Assembly: GCA_002923375.1 (NCBI GenBank)
Contig: BEIJ01000001.1
Location: forward strand, 124,001 to 188,000
Length of the DNA stretch: 64,000 nt
From: a bacterium HR33
Lineage (GTDB): Bacteria > Gemmatimonadota > Gemmatimonadetes > Gemmatimonadales > GWC2-71-9
Direction: 5' to 3'
Of the stretch, positions 44,295 to 51,604 are shown in pieces. Within the stretch, counting starts at the first letter, position 1. Every line of letters starts with the position of its first letter. Both the position numbers and the translations under genes were made by a program. The notes beneath the pieces are model-generated. The model was not told the origin of the DNA. It worked only from the letters and a program-made list of their open reading frames with translations, and made no database searches.

Positions 44295-45470
44295 ATGACC
44301 GGGAACGCCGTCTATCTCGACAACGCGGCCACCACGCCCCTTCGCCCGGAGGTGCTCCAGGCCATGGAGCCCTATCTGGGAGGGGGTCTGTTCGGCAATC
44401 CGAGTTCACCGCACCGCTTCGGCCGAGAGAGCCGGGCGGGACTGAACCGGGCCCGCATCACGATCGCCGAAGCGCTGGGAGCCGAACCGAAGGACGTGGT
44501 GTTCTGCTCGGGCGGGACCGAAGCCGACAATTTGGCCGTACTGGGCGCGGCCCTGGCGGCTCGAGCCCGGGGTGATCCCTTCCGGGTGGCGGTGAGCGCG
44601 GTGGAGCACAAGGCCGTCCTCGCCGCAGCCCATACGGTGGAGGAGTTGGGCGGCGAGTGCGTGGTCCTGCCGGTCGATCGCGAGGGACGGCTGGAGTTGG
44701 AGGCTCTGGATGAGGCACTCTCCCGGGGTGTGGCTGTGGTGAGCGTCATGTGGGTGAACAACGAAACCGGAGTGATTCAGGACGTGCCCGCTATCGCGGC
44801 TCGTTGCCGGGAAGCGGGAGTGCCGTTCCACACCGATGCGGTTCAAGCCGTGGGAAAGGTGTCCTGCTCCGCGGCGATTGCCGGGTGCACTCTGCTCACG
44901 GTGTCGGCTCACAAGATCGGGGGACCCAAGGGAGTGGGCGCGCTGATAGTGCGCGACCGCAGTGCGATCGCGCCGCTGATCCGAGGCGGAGGACAGCAGG
45001 GAGGCCTTCGCCCCGGAACGGAAAACGTGGCTGGGATCGCGGGGCTGGCGGAAGCGGTAAGACTGGCGGTGGCGGAAGTGGAGGAGTTCCGGCACACCGT
45101 GGGTAGGCTGCGGGACTTGCTCGAGCAGCGGGTGCTGGAAGCGATACCGGACGCCACCGTCAACGGTGCCGGAGCGCCCCGGGCTCCGCACGTGAGCAAC
45201 ATCTCGATCCCGGGCACCGACAGCGAGGCGATGCTCATGCATCTGGACCTGGCGGGGGTCGCCTGTTCCTCCGGATCCGCGTGCACCACGGGTTCGGTGG
45301 AGCCGTCCCATGTGCTGAAGGCCATGGGGGTGCCCTACGAGCGGGCGATCGCGGCGCTGAGGTTTTCTCTGGGACGCCAGAACACGGAAGCCGACGTGGA
45401 CTTCCTGCTATCGCGGCTTCCCGGGATCGTCGGGAAGGTGCGCAGTCTGGCGGGGGTATTGGGACGATGA
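44295..45470 (+). CDS. Cysteine desulfurase (NifS/IscS group)
   Basis: 391 residues. The PLP lysine is in [10 protein letters not shown], the catalytic Cys loop is [10 protein letters not shown], and the N-terminus Y-L-D-N-A-A-T-T-P is standard. It removes sulfur from cysteine as a protein-bound persulfide. The partner is the MnmA gene whose ATG overlaps its TGA, so the persulfide probably feeds 2-thiouridine formation in tRNA. The same family can also release selenium from selenocysteine. Confidence 0.95.
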   Translation: MTGNAVYLDNAATTPLRPEVLQAMEPYLGGGLFGNPSSPHRFGRESRAGLNRARITIAEALGAEPKDVVFCSGGTEADNLAVLGAALAARARGDPFRVAVSAVEHKAVLAAAHTVEELGGECVVLPVDREGRLELEALDEALSRGVAVVSVMWVNNETGVIQDVPAIAARCREAGVPFHTDAVQAVGKVSCSAAIAGCTLLTVSAHKIGGPKGVGALIVRDRSAIAPLIRGGGQQGGLRPGTENVAGIAGLAEAVRLAVAEVEEFRHTVGRLRDLLEQRVLEAIPDATVNGAGAPRAPHVSNISIPGTDSEAMLMHLDLAGVACSSGSACTTGSVEPSHVLKAMGVPYERAIAALRFSLGRQNTEADVDFLLSRLPGIVGKVRSLAGVLGR

Positions 45471-46534
45471 GCGCGAAGCGCAGCAGAGTGCTGGTAGCGA
45501 TGTCGGGAGGCGTGGATTCCTCCGTCGCGGCCGCTCTTTTGGTGGAGCAGGGCTACGACGTGATCGGAGCCACCATGAAGCTTTTCTGTTACGGCGACGC
45601 CGTGCCCGACCGCCCCTGCTGCTCGCTAGACTCCATCCAGGATGCCGCCTCCGTGGCGACCCGGCTGGGAATACCCCATTACGTGCTGAATCTGGAGAGC
45701 CGGTTTCGTCGGGACGTGATCGACAACTTCGTAAGCGAATACGTGCGGGGGCGAACTCCGATTCCTTGCGTGCGGTGTAACTCCTTCACCAAGTTCCGCG
45801 ACCTCCTGCACCACGCCGAATCGCTGGAGTGCGACTATATAGCCACCGGACACTACGTCATCGTCCGGGACGGCGCCCTCTGGCGCGGGCGGGACCGAAA
45901 CAAGGATCAGAGCTACTTTCTCTGGGGAATAGACCGCTCCGTAGTTAGGCGGATGCTGGCGCCGGTCGGGGAGCTCACCAAGGAGGAAACCCGGGCCGCG
46001 GCCCGGCGCTTCGGCTTGATCACGGCCGACAAGAAGGAGTCGGTGGAAATCTGCTTCGTCCCCGACGGCGACTACGTCTCGGTGCTCACCCGCCACCTGG
46101 GAGAGGACAATCCGGCCCTGACGCCCGGCCCGGTGGTCACCACCAGCGGCGAGGTTATCGGCCAGCACCGAGGATACGCCCGCTACACCGTGGGCCAGCG
46201 CCGGGGGCTGCCCGGAGGTTTCAGCCGGCCGCTCTACGTGGTCGCCATAGATCCCCAGCAGCGGGCCGTGGTGGTGGGCACCGAAGAAGAACTCTACGGT
46301 GACCGGGTAACCCTGGAGGAGCTCAACTGGCTGAGCGAGCCCCTCGAGCCCGGGGACTACTGCGAAGTGCAGGTCCGCTACCGGGCGCGGGCGGTACCGG
46401 CGCGCGTGAGCGCAGTCTCGTACGACCGCATAAGTCTCGAGCTCCTGGAGCCCGCACGGGCCATAACACCCGGACAGTCGGGCGTGCTCTATAGCGAAGA
46501 CCGCCTGTTGGGCGGGGGAATCATAACCAACTAG
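45467..46534 (+). CDS. mnmA: tRNA-specific 2-thiouridylase
   Basis: 355 residues from the ATG that overlaps the desulfurase stop (ATGA). The PP-loop M-S-G-G-V-D-S-S is at 12-19. The catalytic Cys pair lies in [11 protein letters not shown] and I-C-F-V-P-D-G-D-Y, and T-G-H-Y and K-D-Q-S-Y-F-L are canonical. MnmA adds sulfur to C2 of wobble U34 in tRNAs for Lys, Glu and Gln. Confidence 0.96.
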   Translation: MSAKRSRVLVAMSGGVDSSVAAALLVEQGYDVIGATMKLFCYGDAVPDRPCCSLDSIQDAASVATRLGIPHYVLNLESRFRRDVIDNFVSEYVRGRTPIPCVRCNSFTKFRDLLHHAESLECDYIATGHYVIVRDGALWRGRDRNKDQSYFLWGIDRSVVRRMLAPVGELTKEETRAAARRFGLITADKKESVEICFVPDGDYVSVLTRHLGEDNPALTPGPVVTTSGEVIGQHRGYARYTVGQRRGLPGGFSRPLYVVAIDPQQRAVVVGTEEELYGDRVTLEELNWLSEPLEPGDYCEVQVRYRARAVPARVSAVSYDRISLELLEPARAITPGQSGVLYSEDRLLGGGIITN

Positions 46535-46535
46535 G

Positions 46536-47192
46536 GTGCAACCCAGCTCGGCCGTCCTCGGCGCCGGCTTCCTGCTCTTTCTACTCTTGATCGGTTTCCT
46601 GGTGGCGTCCGCGCTGGCTCCGCGGGAAGTGGCGGTCTTCGATCCCTCGCCCCCAGGACAGCGACAAGCCGGCACACTCCGCGAGCCGCGGACCGACACG
46701 GTCACGGTGGACGCCCGAGACGCCCGCGCCTGGCGGTTTTTCGATCTGGACCGGGGAATGGTCTTGGAGAGCCCGGATACGGCGGGATGGGACCTCGCCT
46801 TCCGCCGGTTTCACATTATTGCGGCAGCCGGCATCCTCGACCTCGAGACCACCGATTTCGAATCCTCCGGGGCGCTGCCCGCGGCGGGCTATCAGCCCAA
46901 TGTGTACCGGTCCGACACCCTCAATCCGGCGATAGCGCGCTGGTACAGCTACAGCATGCTGACTCACCTGCTGAAATCCAAAGAGCGGGTGTACGCGGTA
47001 CCGACCAGCGACGGCCGCTATGCCAAGCTCCAAATCCTGAGTTACTACTGCACCGGGGTCAGAGCCGGTTGCCTCACTTTTCGTTACCGCTATCCCGTAC
47101 CGGCGGAGAGCTCGCCTTCTACCGCGCCGGAGGCGATACCTCGGCAAAGCGCCACCGGGAGCGGTAGTCGCGCGTCAGGCGTTCGCCGGTAA
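46536..47192 (+). CDS. HmuY-like heme-binding lipoprotein or membrane-anchored protein
   Basis: 218 residues from GTG 46536, one base after the mnmA stop. One hydrophobic segment (9-28) would anchor it. The core W-R-F-F-D-L-D-R-G...W-D-L-A-F-R-R, then G-R-Y-A-K-L-Q-I-L-S-Y-Y-C...L-T-F-R-Y-R-Y matches HmuY proteins, which bind heme for uptake. The low-complexity C-terminal tail overlaps the convergent DUF885 stop by 74 bases. A matching TonB receptor gene in the window is broken. Confidence 0.75.
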   Translation: MQPSSAVLGAGFLLFLLLIGFLVASALAPREVAVFDPSPPGQRQAGTLREPRTDTVTVDARDARAWRFFDLDRGMVLESPDTAGWDLAFRRFHIIAAAGILDLETTDFESSGALPAAGYQPNVYRSDTLNPAIARWYSYSMLTHLLKSKERVYAVPTSDGRYAKLQILSYYCTGVRAGCLTFRYRYPVPAESSPSTAPEAIPRQSATGSGSRASGVRR

Positions 47193-48879
47193 GTCTCGCC
47201 CGGACCATTTCCACCGGCATCCTGCCGCCGCGTAAAATCGCATCGTGGAACTGGCGGTTGGTCATCTTCCCGCTCTCCACCAGCTCCCGGTGCAGCGCGC
47301 GGAATTGCAGGCCTCCCAGCATGTAGGCCGCCTGGTACAACGGAGGATAGGTACCGTTGAAGGAGCGCCGCACTTCAGCCGCGGCGTTGGCCCGCTCGTG
47401 ACCCACGCGTTGCACCAAGAACTCGATCGCCTCTTCCGGCGTCATGGTGCCCAAGTGCACGCTGAGGGAGAAGATGATCCTGGCCGCGCGGTGCGAGCGC
47501 CAAAAGAGCATCCCGATCTTTTCTTCGGGCGTCCTGGGAAATCCCAAGTCCCATAACAGCATCTCCCAGTAGAGCGCCCATCCTTCGCCCCAGAAGGGAG
47601 TGGAAAAAGCCTGCCGGTGGGAATTGTACCGGGAAGTCATGAAGCCCTGGAGGTGATGCCCGGGGATGAGCTCGTGGTGCACGGTGGCCCGGGAGAAGTA
47701 CGGATTGTTTCCCCTCATGCTCATCAGCTTCTCCTCATGGGTCATACCGTCCGTGGGATAGGAGATCCGGATGACCTCGCCGCCGAGGAAGAACGGGGAG
47801 ACCCGCTGCCTTTCGGGCGACATCATCTCCATGCGCCAGATCTCCTTGGCCAAAGGGGGAACGGTCACCAAGTCGCGGCGCTCCACGAACTCCTCGGCCT
47901 CCCGAGCGAGATCCCGAACGAGATCAGGCTGTTTTCCGGGCTCCACATACGACTGCTTTACCTTCTCCAGCGCAGCGCGCCAGTCGTCCCCGAATCCCAT
48001 TTCCCTGGCAGCCTTCTTAAACTCGGCTTCGCACCAGGCGAATTCCTGCTCCGCAATCGCCACCAGCTCCTCGAGGGAGTAGGGTATCATCTCGTGGGAC
48101 AGATCGGCCCTGATCCCCTCAGCTCCTATAGGATCGGCAATGATCGGCTCCTCTTGTCCCGGCCTGAAACCCAGCACCTCCTCGCGGAGCGCCTTCAGGT
48201 AGTCGGCCAGGGCTTGGTCGGCGCGTTTGTATGGATCCGCCGCCCACCAGGAGTACATCGGGTCGTAGCCGGAGTAGAAGCCGTTCCAGCGTTCCAGAAT
48301 GCGGCGCAAGTTCTCCACCATCCCGAGGGTCCGAAAGGCAACTATCCTACGACTGGACCCGTCGGTACGGCCGACGGCCCTCAACTGCTGCCTGGCACCC
48401 TCTACGTCCTTGGCTAACGCCGCCAGCGTGGCGGCAGCTTTCGGCGGGTCCATCGACTCCATCCGTCGCCAAGACTCTACCAGATCCATAACGACCGGAG
48501 CGAAAGGAGCCAGCGGCAACATTTCCTCGTACTGCCTTTCCTCGCGGGACAGAAGTTCTAGCTGATAACGCACTTCGTTGGCGAGCAGGATGTAATCGAC
48601 CTTGCCCTCCTGGCTCAGGCGATCGAAGTCCATACGATTCAGCCGGTTCTGCCAGTCCCGGTAAAACCGCCGCATTCGCTCCCGGCGCGCCGGAGAGTAC
48701 TCCACCTCGTAGCGCCTGAGCAAAGCCGCCCGATCCTGGGTGTACAGAGTAACCGTATCCCTGAGTTCGCTGGGTGCCGCCAGCTGGCTCTGACTGCCAC
48801 GGTTCCCTGCCGGGTGAAGGACAAAGGGAAGAATCGCCGCACCGCAGAAGACCGAGAGAAGAACGTGTCGACTCATCAT
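47119..48879 (-). CDS. DUF885 zinc-metallopeptidase-like protein
   Basis: 586 residues from ATG 48879, which has GAGAGGT 9 bases upstream; the open frame reaching 49062 runs back through the attenuator region and is not the real start. The signal-like N-terminus ends near A-S-P/A-A-P. The H-H-E-L-I-P-G-H-H motif gives the zinc-binding H-E-x-x-P-G-H typical of DUF885. These helical exported proteins are related to M32-like carboxypeptidases. The gene is transcribed away from the attenuator operon. Confidence 0.85.
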   Translation of the reverse strand: MMSRHVLLSVFCGAAILPFVLHPAGNRGSQSQLAAPSELRDTVTLYTQDRAALLRRYEVEYSPARRERMRRFYRDWQNRLNRMDFDRLSQEGKVDYILLANEVRYQLELLSREERQYEEMLPLAPFAPVVMDLVESWRRMESMDPPKAAATLAALAKDVEGARQQLRAVGRTDGSSRRIVAFRTLGMVENLRRILERWNGFYSGYDPMYSWWAADPYKRADQALADYLKALREEVLGFRPGQEEPIIADPIGAEGIRADLSHEMIPYSLEELVAIAEQEFAWCEAEFKKAAREMGFGDDWRAALEKVKQSYVEPGKQPDLVRDLAREAEEFVERRDLVTVPPLAKEIWRMEMMSPERQRVSPFFLGGEVIRISYPTDGMTHEEKLMSMRGNNPYFSRATVHHELIPGHHLQGFMTSRYNSHRQAFSTPFWGEGWALYWEMLLWDLGFPRTPEEKIGMLFWRSHRAARIIFSLSVHLGTMTPEEAIEFLVQRVGHERANAAAEVRRSFNGTYPPLYQAAYMLGGLQFRALHRELVESGKMTNRQFHDAILRGGRMPVEMVRARLTGERLTRDYRSRWRFAEVSPPAR

Positions 48880-48907
48880 GCCGCTATAACCTCTCATAAA
48901 AAGCCAC

Positions 48908-48936
48908 TTGACCCTAGGTGACCGCGTATCTACACT
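48908..48936 (+). promoter_or_regulatory. Promoter of the cysteine-attenuated operon
   Basis: TTGACC (48908-48913), a 17-base spacer, and TACACT (48931-48936). The start of transcription would lie near 48942-48944, only 2-4 bases before the ATG of the leader ORF at 48946. Confidence 0.7.
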
Positions 48937-48945
48937 AACCCAAGT

Positions 48946-49050
48946 ATGCAGAAGCGCCAGATTCTCGTCGCCTGCTGCTGTTGTCACATGACCGCGTGTT
49001 GTCCGAGCGGTCGCGGGCGGCGAGCGTCTGGAACGGCTAGTATGACCTGA
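48946..49050 (+). CDS. 34-residue poly-cysteine leader peptide (attenuator)
   Basis: ATG 48946 to TGA 49050. Residues 10-13 are four consecutive Cys (TGC TGC TGT TGT) and 18-19 two more (TGT TGT), out of 34. There is no Shine-Dalgarno sequence and the promoter places the transcript start within a few bases of the ATG, so it is probably leaderless. The mRNA contains 1:2 (48990-48995 with 49007-49012), 2:3 (49009-49016 with 49086-49093) and 3:4 (terminator) pairings. A ribosome stalled at codons 10-13 covers segment 1. It resembles cysteine-responsive leaderless sORFs known from mycobacteria. Confidence 0.8.
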   Translation: MQKRQILVACCCCHMTACCPSGRGRRASGTASMT

Positions 49051-49083
49051 GACATAGGGCACAGTCTACACCAGCCCGCAGCC

Positions 49084-49118
49084 GGCCGCGATCCGCAGGA
49101 GATCGCGGCCGTTTTTTT
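49084..49118 (+). terminator. Attenuator terminator before the ATP-grasp/monooxygenase operon
   Basis: GGCCGCGATC (49084-49093), 7-base loop, GATCGCGGCC (49101-49110) and seven T after one G (49112-49118). It ends 26 bases before the next start codon. Its left arm can instead pair with 49009-49016, which would prevent termination. Confidence 0.9.
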
Positions 49119-49143
49119 ATTGCTTCGCTAGCACGGAGGGAGT

Positions 49144-50106
49144 ATGCCAGGCAAAGAAAGTCCGGCCATAGCAGTCTATTACGAGCACGATCACTGGTTC
49201 CGCCCCTTGTTCGCGGAATTGGAGCGCCGCGGCCTGCCCTACACCCGGTTGCACGCCAGGGAGCACAACTACTCCCTAGACGAGCCCGTTGAATACTCGC
49301 TCCTGTTCAACCGCATGAGCCCGTCCGCGTACTTGAGAGGTCAGACCGGAGCCATTTTCTACACTTTACACTTCCTGGACCACATGGAGCGGAGGGGTGT
49401 CCGAGTGGTCAACGGAAGCCGCGCCTACCGCATCGAGATCTCGAAAGCGGCGCAGCTCTCCCTGCTCCGCCATCTGGGGCATCCCGTTCCCCGCACCCGC
49501 GTGATTCACGACCCCTGCCACGCGCCGGCTGCGGCTTCCGAGATCGGCTTTCCCTTGGTGGTCAAGCCCAATGTGGGCGGCAGCGGAGCGGGAATCAGGC
49601 GATTCGATCGCCCCGAAGATCTGGCGGAAGCGGCGTTCACCGACGCTCTCGAGGTCGGCCCCGATCGTACCGCTTTGGTCCAAGAGCTGATACCGGCCGA
49701 AGGGGGCGCGATTACCCGGGTCGAGGTCCTGGGCGGGAAGTTTCTCTACGCCATTCGGATCTACCCGCCGGGAGATGTGTTCAACCTCTGCCCGGCTGAT
49801 GTGTGCCGCACCACGGACGGCGCTGAGCTGATCAGGGAGGCCTGCCCCGCCGACGCTCCCGATCACGGTCTCGTGGTGGAAGCGTGCCGGCCTCCGCAGG
49901 AGGTCATCGCTGCCGTGGAACGGATCATGGGCGCCGCCGGCATCGAGGTCGGAGGGGTGGAATACATAACCGACGCCCGGGACGGAACCATTTACTTCTA
50001 CGACATCAACGCCCTTTCCAACTTCGTGGCGGACGCTCCGCGAGTCGTGGGGTTCGACCCGGTGGCCAGGCTGGTGGATTATCTCGAACAGGAGGCGGGC
50101 CGATGA
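49144..50106 (+). CDS. ATP-grasp ligase
   Basis: 320 residues. The ATP-grasp core is seen as K-P-N-V-G-G-S-G-A-G-I, V-Q-E-L-I-P-A-E-G-G and, near the end, I-Y-F-Y-D-I-N-A-L-S-N-F with the D/N metal ligands, close to RimK-like enzymes. Such ligases join a carboxylate to an amine or thiol via an acylphosphate. Substrate unknown, but the cysteine-sensing leader and the partner monooxygenase suggest a sulfur metabolite. GGAGGGAGT precedes the ATG. The TGA overlaps the ATG of the next gene. Confidence 0.82.
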   Translation: MPGKESPAIAVYYEHDHWFRPLFAELERRGLPYTRLHAREHNYSLDEPVEYSLLFNRMSPSAYLRGQTGAIFYTLHFLDHMERRGVRVVNGSRAYRIEISKAAQLSLLRHLGHPVPRTRVIHDPCHAPAAASEIGFPLVVKPNVGGSGAGIRRFDRPEDLAEAAFTDALEVGPDRTALVQELIPAEGGAITRVEVLGGKFLYAIRIYPPGDVFNLCPADVCRTTDGAELIREACPADAPDHGLVVEACRPPQEVIAAVERIMGAAGIEVGGVEYITDARDGTIYFYDINALSNFVADAPRVVGFDPVARLVDYLEQEAGR

Positions 50107-51149
50107 GATTCGGATATTGGCTTCCGGTCTTCGGCGGATGGCTGAGGAACGTGGAAGACGAGGGCATGGAGGCTACCTGGCGGTACGCCAGCCGCCTCGC
50201 CCGCCGCAGCGAGGAGATCGGGTTCGACCTCACCCTCATCGCCGAGCTGAATTTGAACGACATCAAAGGCCCCGAGGCGCCTTCCTTGGACGCTTGGACC
50301 ACCGCCGCCGCTCTGGCCGCGGTCACCTACCGGCTCGAGCTGATGGTGGCAGTGCGCCCGACCTTTCACCCGCCCGCCGTCCTCGCCAAACAGGCGGCGA
50401 ACATCGACCACATCAGCAACGGCCGGCTGGCGCTGAACGTGGTCTCGGCCTGGTGGGCGGACGAAGCGAAACAGTACGGGGTCGCCTTCGATCAGCACGA
50501 CGAACGCTACGCCCGGACCGCCGAGTGGCTGACCGTGGTGGACGGAATGTGGTCCCAGCCCTGCTTCTCCTTCACCGGCAAGTTCTACTCGGTACGTGAG
50601 GCCAAGCTCGCCCCCAAGCCGCTGCGGCGCCCGCGACCTACGATCTACGCCGGAGGAGAGTCGGAAGCCGCCAAGCAGCTCATCGCCCGCATGTGTGACG
50701 CTTACGTAATGCACGGCGATCCTCCGGACCGGATCGCCGCCAAGATTGCCGACATGGATCGCCGTCGCACGGCGTCGGGGAGACCCCGCCTTCGCTACGG
50801 TGTGGCTGCGTTCGTGATCTGCCGACCGACCGAAGCCGAAGTTCGCCGCGAGCTGTCCCGGATCACCGACGTCAGGCAAAGTGCCAGAGGATACGCCAAT
50901 TATCAGGACTGGATCGCCAACACGCAGCTGGAGCAAAGGGTGAGTCTGGAGGACTACTCGGTATCCAACCGCGGGCTGCGGTCGGGCCTATTGGGCTCCC
51001 CGGAACAGATCGCCGAACGGATCCTGGAATTCGAGCGGGCCGGCGTGGATCTCCTCCTGTTGCAGTTCAGCCCCCAGCTGGAAGAGATGGAACGGTTTGC
51101 CGAGGAGGTGATTCCGCTGGTAAGGGGCGCAGTGCCCGCTGCGTTGTAG
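50103..51149 (+). CDS. LLM-class FMN-dependent monooxygenase (SfnG/SsuD-like)
   Basis: 348 residues from ATG 50103 (ATGA overlap). It has the bacterial-luciferase fold: N-terminal F-G-Y-W-L-P-V-F-G-G, L-A-L-N-V-V-S-A-W-W, and the C-terminal G-L-L-G-S-P-E-Q-I-A-E-R-I. Closest in pattern are FMNH2-dependent alkanesulfonate and dimethyl sulfone monooxygenases, which liberate sulfite for cysteine synthesis. The attenuator would switch this operon on when cysteine is scarce. No flavin reductase is encoded nearby. Confidence 0.85.
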   Translation: MRFGYWLPVFGGWLRNVEDEGMEATWRYASRLARRSEEIGFDLTLIAELNLNDIKGPEAPSLDAWTTAAALAAVTYRLELMVAVRPTFHPPAVLAKQAANIDHISNGRLALNVVSAWWADEAKQYGVAFDQHDERYARTAEWLTVVDGMWSQPCFSFTGKFYSVREAKLAPKPLRRPRPTIYAGGESEAAKQLIARMCDAYVMHGDPPDRIAAKIADMDRRRTASGRPRLRYGVAAFVICRPTEAEVRRELSRITDVRQSARGYANYQDWIANTQLEQRVSLEDYSVSNRGLRSGLLGSPEQIAERILEFERAGVDLLLLQFSPQLEEMERFAEEVIPLVRGAVPAAL

Positions 51150-51150
51150 C

Positions 51151-51564
51151 TCAGTAGATCGGCCAGGTTCCTGGAGCGACCAGCTCAATGGAATGGCCGT
51201 CCGGGTCGCGGAAATAAATGCTGCGCCCACCCCGAGGCCATGTAACCTCGCTTTCTATTTTCACTCCGGCCATCTCCAGCCGATCTCGCCACCGGTCCAG
51301 GTCGCCCTCCCTTACTGCGAACGCGATGTGCTGCTGGCCCGAGCCGTCGTGAGGCGGAATCCACCCGCCCGGCGCCCGAGCTCCCCTGAGAGATGCTCCA
51401 CGCTGGAAGAGCAACAGCACGCTGTTGTCCCCCACGTTCAGGGAAAAGCCCCGGTCGTAGCGATCGATTTCCTTAAAACCGAGGACGTCGCAGTAGAACG
51501 ACTTTGCCCGTTCGGGATCCTCCACGTAAAGCACGACTTCCAAGATCTTCTCTATGGGAGCCAT
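51151..51564 (-). CDS. VOC (glyoxalase/fosfomycin-resistance-type) protein
   Basis: 137 residues forming two beta-alpha-beta-beta-beta modules. The start is I-L-E-V-V-L-Y-V-E-D-P-E-R-A-K-S-F-Y, and the end I-Y-F-R-D-P-D-G-H-S-I-E-L is typical, with the metal-ligand pattern H...E. GGAGG lies 6 bases upstream of the ATG. Convergent with the monooxygenase (1-base gap). It could be a lyase, dioxygenase or resistance protein. Confidence 0.85.
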   Translation of the reverse strand: MAPIEKILEVVLYVEDPERAKSFYCDVLGFKEIDRYDRGFSLNVGDNSVLLLFQRGASLRGARAPGGWIPPHDGSGQQHIAFAVREGDLDRWRDRLEMAGVKIESEVTWPRGGRSIYFRDPDGHSIELVAPGTWPIY

Positions 51565-51604
51565 CCCCCGCCTCCAAGTCAGAGCCTACACCGCCGCGGC
51601 GCCG

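Noticed and set aside
48880-49062. Extended N-terminus of the DUF885 protein
   Set aside because: It would run through the promoter and attenuator on the opposite strand. A better start with GAGAGGT and a signal peptide is at 48879.
48999-49075. tRNA-like segment (TCCGAGCGG) before the ATP-grasp gene
   Set aside because: No acceptor stem or T-loop can be formed. The bases are part of the leader ORF and segment 2 of the attenuator.
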